Below, piece after piece: positions 23,016 through 34,106 of a stretch of 64,000 nucleotides of DNA; the first letter of the stretch is position 1, and every line of letters begins with the position of its first letter. This DNA comes from Agriotes lineatus. Its lineage: Eukaryota > Arthropoda > Insecta > Coleoptera > Elateridae. A program made the position numbers and the translations under genes. The DNA lies in the NCBI GenBank assembly GCA_940337035.1, contig OW679200.1, forward strand, positions 18,495,303-18,559,302. Reading direction: 5' to 3'. The notes below the pieces were generated by a model. It ran no database searches and was not told where the DNA came from. It saw only the letters and a list, made by a program, of their open reading frames with translations.

Positions 23016-23725
23016 CTTTTGATGAAACTTCTGCTACACAAGGATTTTTTATAAATAAATAGAATACTCAATTATGCTTTACAAGATCAACACACAGGAA
23101 TTTTCTAGCAGTGTAGTAAAGTTTTGCCAGCTAGTTTCTGAGCAGGATGGGGCGAACATTAATGTACTACACTTCAATACGTGTACTACCCGTCCACAAG
23201 CAACACACAAAAAGCTTCAGTACTCTCTCACAATTAACATTGTCGCGCACAAGGATTGTTATTGAACGTGTCGAACGAATTTGCAGATTGTGACTAAAAT
23301 AGTCGAAATTGACAGCCCCTACAAAACTATTAAAAGTCGCAGCATAAAAGGGAAGTATCTTCCAAACTACGACAAAAATTATAATAAATTCTTTTCCCAA
23401 AATTCTTGTTTAACGAAATGTAAGCTGTTAAAAAAAGTAATGCTGCTTTTTACATTTGTCAAAAACTAGAACATATATTAAATTTAAATTTGGTGCACCC
23501 AAAAGTCCAATTAAATGCAAGTAATCAGAATAATTGAGTTACCGGTGCAATCCACAGGCGTAGGGCTTATTGTCATATAATCGCAAAATTGATGTGAGAG
23601 TAAATTTTTAAAAGCACCTTCCTAAAATGTTTGTCACTTACTTTTCAATAACTTAAGTATAGTAAACTAACACTGGCTATAAAAAATAATACATTTTCCA
23701 GTAATTCTTTAATATTTTTTTTGTA

Positions 23726-23925
23726 TTCGCTCCCCAAACTGGTTACTTTGGAAACTGTCTAGGATCCTCAAAATGGCCATTTAGAGGCCTTGTACTTAAA
23801 GTCGTCATGGCAACATTTTAGCGGACTCAAACATTAGTTGCCATGACGACTTTAAGTACAAGGCCTCTAAATGGCCATTTTGAGGATCCTAGACAGTTTC
23901 CAAAGTAACCAGTTTGGGGAGCGAA
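23726..23925. repeat. Near-perfect 89-bp-arm hairpin
   Basis: The left arm 23726-23814 and the right arm 23837-23925 are exact reverse complements as far as I can read, around a 22-base loop. The arms contain GGATCC, GGCCATTTAGAGGCC and TTGCCATGACG. There is no ORF. Such perfection means recent formation or gene conversion. Confidence 0.85.
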
Positions 23926-24019
23926 AAATACATTTTCGCTCGGCCTCCTAATATAATGCCGCGTTAATGGTAATTAAAACTTCATATTATAATGTTTGGA
24001 GAGCTAATACAAAAAAAAC

Positions 24020-24165
24020 GTTGTATGCAACACGTCCTCAAATGGCTTTAGAGCACTCATCTTCATATTACGGACTCGGCCTTCGCTCCGCCTCGTTCGG
24101 AAACATTGCAACTCGTCCCTAAAGCCTTGCTTTGAGGACTAGTTACATAAAGTACCATTAATGAA
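24020..24165. repeat. Foldback-like repeat with CTCGGCCTTCGCTC apex
   Basis: Imperfect inversion: GTATGCAACACGTCCTCAAA on the left mirrors TTTGAGGACTAGTTACATA on the right, and GGCTTTAG mirrors CTAAAGCC. The apex is GACTCGGCCTTCGCTCCGCC. It is non-coding. Confidence 0.5.
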
Positions 24166-25817
24166 CAAGTTAGAAAAATCACTTCGGTAACGTCTTTATA
24201 AAATTACACCAAATCGTAGTATAAGTAATAAGGTCATTATACAGAGCAGAGAATTATTCCTTCCTAGTTATTTGCAATTTTGTGACATTTGCACCCGCAT
24301 AAAATTCAATCTATGCAAAAATAATAGACTTGGAGTTTACTCGCCCCTAATAAACCACAATTGGCGCTTGAATCTCCCGTGTGGGCAGATTCAAGATAAG
24401 CGAAAGAGCCAAGCGATACGCGTCACCGCGTACAGCAAAGCTCGACGTAGTCCCTCTTCGCCTCCGCCTCCCCAGATAAAAAACCCCAAAAAGTACAAAA
24501 CCAGGAAGCATGACCTGCTGAAGACACTTGAATCCAGCGACCCGTCTCTAGCTGCAAGAACCAGCGGGTTCGAAGCCTGGACTTATACGAAGCCGTTCAG
24601 AAACGTAAGGTACACTTGAGTCCCTAGACACACATAAAAAAATCTTTTAAAAATTCCCGACCCAAAACTCTAAACCTCATAGCATATTTATGTGGTTTAT
24701 TAGGTCCAGCATCTACAAATCCTTCCTTGAAACCGCTCACCATACCGTATTCGTGGCTTGTTGGGTCCAGTACCTAAATACGACCCTTACAATCGCCTTC
24801 AAACTAAAACTCGTGATATGTTGGAACCACCACCTGAGGTTCAACTACCGTTCCCTGCGTCGTTAAAGATCAGAACTACCATGTTTACCATGTCCCGACG
24901 ATGCGCCTTGCTGGCGCTTGGGCTTTTACAAGGTATAGTTAAGCATATTGCGACGCTCAGGGGGCTGTCAACAGTTGGCCCAGAGACTATCTAGAACCTG
25001 TGCTACCCGATTCACACCCTCAGCCAGGGTTGTTTATCGAAATTTAGCAATATCAGTTTGACACCAAATGGAAATAAAGCAGCCATTAGTTGCGCTCATA
25101 TGTAGCCGTTTAGTTCCAGAAACGCCCAGTCTCGGCGAAATCATGACGAAATACAGCGCGCAGCGTCAGGCGAATATTCTGCAGCGACCATGCCAAAGGC
25201 TACCAACAATATTCCAAGTATCGTGGCTTGCAGCCGTGTTCAGGTCGAGTTCTGCAACATTCACCCAAATGCAGTTTATTTTCTTGTTTAGCATTGTCCA
25301 TACATTATTAATTCTAATTTAAAAGAACCTGACTTGTAATTTGCAGACCAATAAATACTTTATATTTAGTGGGTGCTTCTTCTATATACTTGAGTATGAA
25401 TCGGACCCCGGCATTCTGAAGTAGCCTTATGCCAAAATTAAATGAAGGTGCAAAGTAATTAAGCAAAAGTTATCCAGTCTAGAGTATGAATTACTTTTTG
25501 GGCTCATTGCAATTTTACAAGTGCAGAAAACATTGAAGTACAGACAGTTCCAGTCATATCACTTAAAAGTCTCAACTTTCCGCTTTCTTTTAAAAGTAAC
25601 ATCTTATTTAGATTTTTTGGTAAGTTTTGATTAAAGGGTTTGGCCAATTTTAAGTTTTATTTATTAGAATGTGCAAGATAACAATAAATTCTAAAGGCAA
25701 CTATATTTTATTTTATTTTATCCTAATCGTAAACTATTAAAACAACACGCACTACCGAAATGTCCTTTATTACCAAAAGACGTGTACATTTCCCAAACTA
25801 TCTTGATACAGGTGGCA
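24166..25817. other. Unassigned DNA
   Basis: An open frame of 115 codons at 24272 and shorter ones follow, none with a recognisable domain. Around 24690-24840 two or three weak copies of a block with GTTGGGTCCAGTACCT recur. No further structure is seen. Confidence 0.35.
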
Positions 25818-25929
25818 CTGTTAAGTCTATGTCAAATTCGAGGTTAGCAGGTTAGGTTTTGCGTCAGTTTTCACACAGACTGACGCAAAACCTAACCTGC
25901 TAACTTTGAATTTGACATAGACTTAACAG
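25818..25929. repeat. Palindrome family P, copy 1
   Basis: A near-perfect foldback from CTGTTAAGTCTATGTC to GACATAGACTTAACAG. The arms of about 50 bases include GAGGTTAGCAGGTTAGG and TTTTGCGTCAGT. The terminal TTAA may be a target duplication. Related copies lie at 38237, 56028, 56243 and 63227. Confidence 0.8.
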
Positions 25930-27589
25930 GGCCAAGAACACATTATTCATACGTTGTATAAAACTGCACGTGTAGCCAACATCAAAAACGTTCGATCGTT
26001 TCTGAAGACACTGTAGATATTGGAGACTTTTATGTTTGTTTATAATAATAAGGACCTCTTTGAAGATGCTACTAATAAACATTGTTACACAACTAAACAT
26101 AAGGCTAACCTAATAACAAAAAACTGCAACTTGAATTATATTCAAAAAGCCTATACAATAATAAAAATATACAATTGTTTTCCAGAGAGTGTTCGAAGCC
26201 TGTCTCAAAGCCGGAGTTAAAACTGTGATCAAACTATTTTATCAAAAAGGTGTTTTATAACATAGAGGACTTGTATAATCATTCAGATAGTACCGTCAAA
26301 CGCGGTTATATCGAACAATGTTTTCTTTTAACCCCTGTAATAAAAATGTGGTTGCAGTTTTTAAAATAGATGCAAGTGTATTTCAAGAAACCAATTTCCA
26401 CATGACTACTTTATTTCTCATTTCTCTCAAAAACACCCATTTTTTTAGTTTTTCACTGTTCCATATAACATGAAACGATAAAGTTTTTCTATAGATAATG
26501 CATGCAATTTTAATGTGTGACCATATATTCTCTTTTAATATACCTTTACCCAACATGTACTATCTTTTAAAAAATATATTCTAAAAAAAAAACGCAAGTT
26601 ATAGTTAGAAAACGTCGTTCTTAAAAATGTGTCTACTCCAGTTAACCTGTGGTTCAAGCAGAACAAATTTAATTTGTTCGAAATTAACATAATTTATGTC
26701 ATTAGTATTTGGAAAAACAATAGTATTTTATTCAACAAGCATATAATGTAGGCCCACGACCTATCCAATACATGCTGGGTACACCTATCAATTACAACAT
26801 GGTCCGCCGGCAATATAACTACACTCCTCGGCATTTGCTTATGGTGCGGAATAAGCAATTTTATGGAGAAGCGCATGTAAGGATAAGCAACGCCAGCAGA
26901 AACCCAAAACCCGCAAGGACGACTTCAGGCTGGAACCACTGCACTCGACGTCGGAAGCAACGACCGCCGGTCACGAAGCATGCCGTGGTCCAAACGGATG
27001 ACAATGGAACTCCCACTCGTCGCCCTATTTAGACCGGCCAGAATGTTCAAACTTTTGTTTGACCATGAATTTAACATAAAAAGTGTAAAACCAACCGAAA
27101 TTGTGTAAACTCAAAAGTTCATGCAAAGTAGGTTACAAGAACTAGTAAAGCGTGCCATTTAAGTGTTTGTAAACAAGGCACGGCAGTTTGCGTCGAGTTT
27201 CTGTGTCATATTACGAATTACTACAACGAGCATTCAACAACGTCAGCATTATGCGATATGTATTAGGTCGAATTGCGAACAATGTTACAATTACGCTGTA
27301 CTAAATGCATACTCTCGTGTTTTTAAAAAAAACACGACACACATTTAATGTATATAACCTCTGTACTATTAACTTAAAATCAGTATACTTTTAGCAATGA
27401 GAGTGTATTCATTGATAACGATTGACGAAGGCTACAATTGTCAGTAAAGGGTTGGTTTGGCCTGACCAACCCCCGTTATCTCTTATAGCAGCAACTACAA
27501 GTTCCATCTCCTGTCAAGGACTAACCTGGTCCTACAATACTATAAAATGTCTAAGTTCCAGAGTGAACTTGGTTAATTTTTACAATACT
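25930..27589. other. Unassigned DNA
   Basis: AT-rich sequence with only short open frames lacking recognisable domains. A hairpin GGGTTGGT/ACCAACCC sits at 27449-27472. The first 40 bases (an ATTATTCATACGTTG block) also follow palindrome P copy 2 at 38375, so part of the P element extends here. Confidence 0.35.
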
Positions 27590-28217
27590 TTTAAATGCGT
27601 AGTGTAGTTACATTGTTACATACTAATTGTGTTCAGGATTCTTATTTTTGTTTAAGCGTAAAATGAAAGGTTTAAGTATCACTTCCTCTTGAATTGACGA
27701 TTTTGAGCTGTAATGGTAAGTATAAATTCATAATCTATTATTAAAAACTACCATAATGTACCCACCATTCCGAGATTCGAGGAACGCCTGTGTTCGTCCA
27801 AAGATATTTTTAAACTGTTATTCTTGCATTACTGAATTGATAAGGTGCAAGTGTTAATTGTCTTAATCCAAAAACAAACAAATTATCTCCAAACGATAGG
27901 TATCAGAGTATCAATTAATAGTTGTTCTCTGATTCCAAATAAATAGCCACATGTTTTTTAAACAACTTGGAATTCAGAAAATCTGGAAAAATTAAGTTTA
28001 GAAAGGAATAAATTTTGTTTTGTGTTATACTGTACCCATGGTTGAAACGTTTGGTTTTGGTATTGAAATGTTTTCGGATTCAAATTATATTGCGTGTAGT
28101 TCAATGACCTCTAGGACATTTATTGGTTATTATTCATTTAATTGGAGTGAAATACAAAGTACAAGTTGATTTGTGCTTTACTTACTTACTTACTTAATCC
28201 AGTGACCTCTTGTACCA

Positions 28218-31200
28218 TTACTGGTGTCGAGGTAGGGGTTGGGATTTTGTAAATGCTCTCCACTTTTTCCTGTCCCTAGCTATTTCACTGGCCTCTTGCC
28301 AGTGTGATCCTCTTACTTGTATGTGTTTTTCTATTTCCTTGTTCCAGCTGATCCTGGGCCTTCCCCTTGGTCTTCTTGCTACTACCCTGGCGTTCCATAT
28401 TCTTTTTGCACAGCTCTGGTCTTGCATCCGGATTATGTGGCCAAACCATCTCAGTTGGTTTTCTTCTGTAATTTGTTTTACAGACTTTAAGTCCAAATCT
28501 TGCCTTATAACGTCATTTCTTATCCGGTCTGCCCTTGTCACTCCTTGGATTCTTCTGAGGAATTTCATTTCCATTGCTTGTAGCCGGCTTTTTTGTTTTT
28601 CATTTATCACCCATGTTTCGCTGCTATATATAAGAGTGGGTATGTATATTGTCTTGTAGATACTCTTTTTTGTTTCTTTGGAAATTTCTTTTTTGTTAAT
28701 AAAGCCATTGCTCATTGCGTAGTACAGTCTATTGGTAGCCTTTATTCGGTTATTAATTTCTCCTTCAATCGTTCCATCTGCACTTATAGTTGCCCCTAAA
28801 TACTTGAAACTGCTCACCTGTTCTAATAGTCTTTCCCTCAGTACTATTTCTATTTCTTCCTGCTCTCTTGCTATTAACATAGTTTTGGTTTTCTCTGCAC
28901 TGATCTCCATGTTTCTGTCCTTAAGTGCCCTATCCCATAACCCTAGATTGTGTTGCAAATCTTCCTCAGTTTTGGCTACTATAAGCATATCATCCGCGTA
29001 GGCCAATTCTGTCAAGAAGATTGGTTCCATTTTATAATATCCTATTTGACATTTTCTCACTTCTGTCTTAACTTGTTTGATAACATCATCCAATATTAGA
29101 ATAAACAGGAGAGGGCTTAGTGTACCACCTTGTCGTACACCCAGTCCTGTCTCAAACTCCTTCGTCTCATAATTGTTCGTTCTGATGTAATTCCTGCATC
29201 TCTTGTACATACTTTGAATGCTACCTATTAAACTGTTGTCTACTTTTCGCTTTTCAAGAACTTTCCATATTTCCTCTCTCTTTATTCGGTCAAATGCTTT
29301 AACCAAGTCTATGAAACAGCAGTAACACTTTTGATCATACGCTATAGTTTTCTCTGATAGCTGACGCACACTAAATATTAAATCACTAGTACCACGACCC
29401 GTCCTAAACCCGCACTGTGACTCTTCCAGTAGGTGTTCTACTTGATTTCTCAATCTAGCCTCCAGGATTCGTTCATAAATCTTCCCAGGTACGCTAAGTA
29501 GTGATATTCCTCTATAGTTCTCAGTCTTCCTACTATCTCCCTTTTTGTAAATGGGTAGGATCACCGCTACTTCCCAATCAGCAGGAATTTTCTTCTCCGT
29601 CCACGCTTTGTTTATGATTCTAAGTAATAGTTCTTCCCCCGCTGTACCTAGGTTCCTAATCATTTCTGGGGCGATTTTATCATGTCCACAGGCTCTCCCT
29701 AGCTTCATTTTTTTAATTGCTGATTGTAATTCATCTTTGGTTATTGCGTCTTCTGTTTGTTCCGTCCTATTTTCTTCTCTTTTTTCGCTTAGACTTTTAT
29801 TAGCTTCCGCCCTTCCTGGTTCAGTTCCATCTAAAAGTTCCATAAAATGCTGCCTCCATCGTTCCATTATTTCTTTTGTTTCCGTTAAGATCTTTCCCTG
29901 TTTATCCTCAAGTTGCACAAGCGGGTTCTTTTTCTCCTTCCTTAGGCTCTTTAAAACTCTGAAAAACAGCTTTTGGTTACTACTATAGCTCTCCTCGAGC
30001 TTCCTTCCAAAATTCTCCCAAGAAGTCATTTTTGCGGTTGCTACTTTCCTTTTCGCTATGTTTCTTTGTTGTTTGTATGCTTCGAGATCTTCCGTAGATT
30101 GTGTGCTCAGATATTTCTTCCACATTCGCTTCTTTTTAGTTATTTCTGCTTTTACTGTCTCTGACCACCAGGCTGTTCGTTTGCTGTTCTTCTTTTGCGA
30201 ACTCTTCCCACATATTATTTCGGCACCTGTTATTATTATTTTCTTAAAGTTGTCCCACAATTCTTCTAGGCACTCATTCCTCCTATCTGACTCTGCCAAT
30301 TTTACAACTTCCTTTTTGACATATTCTTCGTACTTTTGTTGATACTCCTGTTCTCTGAGTTTGTGAACTTTTATCCTCTCCATCGATCTTTTATCCTCCG
30401 CTTTCTTTCCGCTGCAGTCCTCTTTCCCAATATTTAGTTCTCTCACCATAATCAGTAGGTAGTGATCGCTATTTATCTCTGGTCCTCTTCTCACTCTAAC
30501 GTCCCTCACGTATTTCTTTTCATCTTCTGGCACTATTATATAATCGATTATTGAAAATTCATTCTTGGTCGGCTCTCGTCGTGTGTATTTGTGTATATTC
30601 TTATGCCTGAATAAAGTATTAGTAATCACTAAATTGTTTTCGATGCAAAATTCAAGTAGTTTTAACCCATTACTATTTATTTTATCCTCTCCTTCTATCC
30701 CTATTACTCCTCCATGCTTATTGCTGTTCCTGCCCACTCTTGCATTGAAGTCTCCTAGCAGAATTCTTTCCCCCTTAGTTAATTCCCAGATTTCCTGCAG
30801 CTGTTCGTAGAACCTATCTTTCACTCTTTCGGGTTCGTTATCACTAGGTGCACAGGCCACAACCATATTTAAATGCCTGCCCTCTGCCAGTTTAAATTCT
30901 ACCATCATCAATCTCTCTGATTTGAATTCCCATCTTACTATTTTATCTTCCCATTCGGCTCTTACTAGACATGCCACTCCAGCTTGTGCCCTTTCCCTTT
31001 CTGTCACTCCACTGTAAATAAGTATATGTCCATTATCTAATTTGGTGCACCCTTGTCCCTTTCTTTTGGTTTCGGTTAGCCCCAGTACTTTCAGTTTTGT
31101 GGAGTTAAATTCCTCAACTAGTTCACTCTCTTTCCCCGTTAAACTTCTAGTGTTCCACGTACCCATGCTGACAATCTCCTGCTCTCCATTCCTATTTTGC

Positions 31201-31427
31201 TCAAGCTTTCCTTTTTTCGTATTTCTATTACCTATTTTTAATTTATGCTTTCCTACCTTTGTCATCCTGTCTAACTTAACATTTTTATTTTTTTGGTACC
31301 TTCTGTTATTTTGAATTTTCCTTTCCTTTATCATTGCCGTGTCGTTTCCATTTTTGGGTCCGTCCTGTGTAGCTGTTATCAGTTTTTTGTCTCGAATTCT
31401 TGCAATCTCCCTTGCTTTCTGTCCCAT
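28218..31427 (-). CDS. RTE LINE ORF2: endonuclease-reverse transcriptase
   Basis: A 1069-residue polyprotein for target-primed retrotransposition. The apurinic-like endonuclease spans about residues 85-325: GTWNTRSL (N92), LTETK (E119), LLGDFNARVG (D226, N228), SIIDYI (D295) and NSDHYLL (H322). The reverse transcriptase spans about 580-850: PIYKKGDSRKTENYRGISLL, CGFRTGRGT, FIDLVKAFD (705-713), GVRQGGTLSPLLF and AYADDMLI (YADD 810-813). The C-terminus has RWFGHIIRMQ and RRPRGRPRISW, typical of the RTE clade. No stop or frameshift is visible. It overlaps ORF1 by 49 bases. The first 85 residues are basic and poorly conserved, so the true start may be elsewhere. Confidence 0.92.
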   Translation of the reverse strand: MGQKAREIARIRDKKLITATQDGPKNGNDTAMIKERKIQNNRRYQKNKNVKLDRMTKVGKHKLKIGNRNTKKGKLEQNRNGEQEIVSMGTWNTRSLTGKESELVEEFNSTKLKVLGLTETKRKGQGCTKLDNGHILIYSGVTERERAQAGVACLVRAEWEDKIVRWEFKSERLMMVEFKLAEGRHLNMVVACAPSDNEPERVKDRFYEQLQEIWELTKGERILLGDFNARVGRNSNKHGGVIGIEGEDKINSNGLKLLEFCIENNLVITNTLFRHKNIHKYTRREPTKNEFSIIDYIIVPEDEKKYVRDVRVRRGPEINSDHYLLIMVRELNIGKEDCSGKKAEDKRSMERIKVHKLREQEYQQKYEEYVKKEVVKLAESDRRNECLEELWDNFKKIIITGAEIICGKSSQKKNSKRTAWWSETVKAEITKKKRMWKKYLSTQSTEDLEAYKQQRNIAKRKVATAKMTSWENFGRKLEESYSSNQKLFFRVLKSLRKEKKNPLVQLEDKQGKILTETKEIMERWRQHFMELLDGTEPGRAEANKSLSEKREENRTEQTEDAITKDELQSAIKKMKLGRACGHDKIAPEMIRNLGTAGEELLLRIINKAWTEKKIPADWEVAVILPIYKKGDSRKTENYRGISLLSVPGKIYERILEARLRNQVEHLLEESQCGFRTGRGTSDLIFSVRQLSEKTIAYDQKCYCCFIDLVKAFDRIKREEIWKVLEKRKVDNSLIGSIQSMYKRCRNYIRTNNYETKEFETGLGVRQGGTLSPLLFILILDDVIKQVKTEVRKCQIGYYKMEPIFLTELAYADDMLIVAKTEEDLQHNLGLWDRALKDRNMEISAEKTKTMLIAREQEEIEIVLRERLLEQVSSFKYLGATISADGTIEGEINNRIKATNRLYYAMSNGFINKKEISKETKKSIYKTIYIPTLIYSSETWVINEKQKSRLQAMEMKFLRRIQGVTRADRIRNDVIRQDLDLKSVKQITEENQLRWFGHIIRMQDQSCAKRIWNARVVARRPRGRPRISWNKEIEKHIQVRGSHWQEASEIARDRKKWRAFTKSQPLPRHQ

Positions 31428-31695
31428 TTATAGAGCTTTCCATTTATCCATAACTTCTGATGGCCAATCTTGGCTTTATTGCCCTTCCCTATTTCCTGTT
31501 TTGCTGTTTCCCTTATTGTCTTTTGGATCCTCCTTTCTGTTGCCGTCATGTCACTATTTATGTAGATTTCTTTATCTTTTAGTTTATAGCAATTTTTAAA
31601 TACCATCTGTTTATCCTCCCAGCTTTTTAAAGTTGCTACGCACATATTGTTGTTTAATATAAAAGCTTCCGTAATTATCGTCTCAACGCCAAGGT
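31379..31695 (-). CDS. RTE LINE ORF1, 5'-truncated
   Basis: An open frame entering from the truncated 5' end and ending in a stop at 31379, overlapping ORF2 in another frame. It encodes a charged protein with YINSDMTATERRIQKTIRE and KAKIGHQKLWINGKLYKW, a block seen before the endonuclease in many insect RTE elements. Its function is not known; RNA binding is often assumed. Upstream of 31695 the frame runs on by chance into flanking arm sequence. Confidence 0.65.
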
Positions 31696-31706
31696 TTTGT
31701 GCTTTA

Positions 31707-32034
31707 TTAAGGTTATTAATTTTACTTTCCCTTTCGTATACGTTTATTGTGCTTGTTGTTAGGTTTTCCCATTTAAAAATTTCAATTAAAGTTAGGTTAT
31801 GGTTTCTAGCTGGTCCCGGAAAAAGCAGTGTTATTGATTAATGTTTTTTAAGCTATAAAACAAATTTATTAGCTTCTGTTGTACCATTAATTAATTGTTA
31901 CTTACGGGTATTAAACTATTTTTATTAATTTTTATGCGGAAGCACATTTTAATGTTAGTTTGACATATGACCTTGATACTACAAAAGCCCTTTTGTGGTT
32001 AAAGATGGAAGTTTTTACTTGTTATTCGTAACAT
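31707..32034 (-). repeat. Inner part of left inverted arm
   Basis: This matches the reverse complement of 34103-34280 plus 34671-34833, with scattered differences. It ends inward at GTTATTCGTAACAT, where left and right arms diverge. On the - strand it contains the open segment with TLIEIFKWENLTTSTINVYE. Confidence 0.75.
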
Positions 32035-32057
32035 CTAAAGTTTTTCATTTGAGCTAA

Positions 32058-33269
32058 TCTTATATATATTTCTAAAAGTCCTGACTGACTCACTCACTCA
32101 CTCATCAACGCCCAGCCCAAACCCTTGAACCTAGAAAGCTGAAATTTTGCACAGAGGTTCCCTTTATGATGTACACAAGGAATAAGGAAGGATATTTCGA
32201 AATTCAACCCCTAAAGGGGTAAAATGGGGGTTCCAATTGTGTATGGAGAAATAATATTAAATAGACATTTCGACTTGAAACTTCGTAGGAGTACTCCTAA
32301 AAACAAATAATCAAACACGTATTTCGTGATTTTCCGTAAATCAACCCCTTAGGGGGTGAAATCGAGTAAGTAAGCCTAAAAATCGATATGGGTGTCGTTA
32401 TTGAGGTTTTTTGGAATGTTGATTGCGAAAATTACATTTATTTTGAAGTCCAAGACGATGAACATGACATAAAGGAAGAAACGGGACGGGACGGGACTAG
32501 ACTGGACGGAACGGGACGGACTGGACGGAACGGGACTGAGCGGGACGGGACTGGACGGGAAGGGAAGGAACGGAACGGGACGGGACGGGACGGGGCAAAG
32601 CGGGACGGGGCGGGACGGGTCGGGGCGGGGCGGGACGGGTCGGGGCGGGGCGGGACGGACGGGACGGAAAGGGAAGGAAAAAAATGGGATGAAAGAGGAG
32701 AGGGTGGGATGGAAGGGGAGGGGTTGGGATGGAAGGGGAGGGGCGGGACGGGACGGGGAGGGACGAGACTGGACGGGAGGGAAAGGGGCGGGGCGGGACG
32801 GAACGGGACGGGAAGAGTCGAGACGGGGCGGGGCGGGGCGGAACGGGATGATACGGAAAGGAAAGGGAAGAAATGGGATGGAAGGGGAAGGGACGGGACG
32901 GGACGGAAAGGGACGGGACTGGACGGGACGGGACTGAACAGGAAGGGACTGGACGGAAAAGGAAGAAATGGGACGAAAAGGAACGAGACGGGACGGGACG
33001 GAAAGGGAAGGGAAGGGAAGGAATGGGATGGAAGGGGAGAGGACGATACGGGACGAGACGGGACGGGACGGGACAGGACGAAACGGGACGGGACGGAATG
33101 GGACGGTACGGAGACGGGGACGGAGAAAGAGACGGGGACGGGGACGGAGAAAGGGACGGGGACGAGGATAGGATGGGATGGGATAGGATGGGATGACAGA
33201 AAATAATTAGTCATTATTTAATACACAAATAACGAACCTCGCGCGAACGAAGTCGCGGGTAAAAGCTAG
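32058..33269. mobile_element. Non-autonomous Helitron carrying a pentanucleotide satellite
   Basis: The 5' end is A|TCTTATATATATTTCTAAAAG. The 3' end is a GC-rich hairpin (CTCGCG..CGCGGG) followed after a few bases by AAAAGCTAG|T. Insertion between A and T without target duplication, a TC start and a CTAG end are diagnostic of Helitrons. The block with AGAAAGCTGAAATTTTGCAC and the CAACCCCTTAGGGGGTGAAAT pieces are also common in insect Helitrons. There is no Rep/helicase. Most of the interior is the simple repeat at 32475-33195. It inserted into the 3' region of the Penelope-like element. Confidence 0.85.
32475..33195. repeat. (ACGGG)n pentanucleotide satellite
   Basis: About 720 bases built from ACGGG-like pentamers, with variants AAGGG, ATGGG, GCGGG and CTGGG. 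Purines (mostly G) dominate the + strand, so the strands are strongly asymmetric. Open frames of up to 272 codons on + (GRDGT-type repeats) and 258 on - (PSRPVP-type) come from the repeat and are not genes. The whole array lies inside the Helitron. Confidence 0.95.
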
Positions 33270-33352
33270 TTGTTAATATAAATATGTTTTATTATTAATT
33301 AAAATTTAAAGTTGTAATTTCTGAAATTTAATTATATTAAATTAGTAATAAT

Positions 33353-34106
33353 TTACTTGTTTTTAATAATATTGTCATAGGTTTTGTTTAATGCTTCTGT
33401 ATCTGTATTATAATTTATTGCTTTTGGTAATTTTTTAATTTCAATGCATTGGCGTTTTTTTAAGTGTGTTTCATTGTGTAATATTTTAGGATTGTTTAAA
33501 TCAAAACTATGTGTCGTTTTTTTTATTGATTGTTGGTGTTGGGCCATACGACGCTTTAAATATTGTTTTGTTTGTCCAATATAAGTTGAATCACAGTTTT
33601 TACATTGTACTTCGTAAATAATGTTTGATTTTAAATTTTTATCGGTTTTGTCTTTTAAGTTTTTATAAAAAAAAGTTTGTCCTGTATTATGGTTTTGGAA
33701 AGCAGTATAAATGTCGTTTTTTTTAAATTCTTTTTCTATTTTTTAGATAAGCCAGGGATATATGGGATAGTAGTGTAATTTTTAGTTGTATTTTGTTGAT
33801 TGTTGAATTCTTCATTTAGAAAATTTGGTTGTAGATTTATTGAATTTTTAGTATTGTTTTGTATTTGTAGACTTTTTATTCTTCTTTTAATATTATTATT
33901 GATGAAATCTAATGGATAATTATTTAGTAAAAGTATGTTAGTTTTGATAGTTAAATTGTTTTTGTGATAATAAAATGGCTCGATCTACTAGTCCTGATAT
34001 ATCACTTTTTTTATATTTGATTGTTGTGTTAGATAAGTAATTCAAATATCTGTCGGATTTTATTGGTTTTCTGTACCAATTTGTACTTATTTTGCCAGTA
34101 TATGTT
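33353..34106 (-). pseudogene. Penelope-like element: RT tail and GIY-YIG endonuclease
   Basis: Read on the - strand. From 34106 it gives TNWYRKPIKSDRYLNYLSN and ISGLVDRAILLS, the end of a Penelope-type reverse transcriptase. After a frameshift near 33970 come the block TTIPYIPGLS and, after a one-base slip in an A-run near 33745, the endonuclease. The latter has SNIIYEVQC, CDSTYIGQTKQYLKRRMAQH and a C-terminus at 33353. YIG, the following R and the H are visible. The 5' part with the RT catalytic site is missing. Known role: telomerase-related RT joined to a GIY-YIG nuclease. Confidence 0.85.

Larger units (their letters stand above)
28181..31695 (-). mobile_element. RTE-clade LINE, nearly intact, 5' truncated
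   Basis: The insertion is bounded by an 11-base target duplication TTTGTGCTTTA (28170-28180 and 31696-31706). The uninterrupted sequence is seen in the opposite arm at about 34820-34840, which proves the boundaries. The element's 3' end is an (AAGT)n tail (TTAC repeats on the + strand at 28181-28196), as expected for RTE elements. The 5' end cuts into ORF1. ORF2 is uninterrupted, so the copy is young. Confidence 0.9.

Noticed and set aside
24272..24619. 115-codon + strand open frame
   Set aside because: No domain, no splice signals and a composition typical of chance frames.
28210..28659. + strand open frame of 149 codons and several others at 28.2-31.6 kb
   Set aside because: Antisense shadows of the RTE ORF2 on the - strand.
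30565..31314. Apparent membrane-protein-like open frames on the + strand
   Set aside because: Hydrophobic translations arise from the antisense of a lysine/glutamate-rich LINE ORF.
32388..33206. Open frames of 272 (+) and 258 (-) codons
   Set aside because: They are translations of the ACGGG pentanucleotide array inside the Helitron and have only repeat-derived composition.
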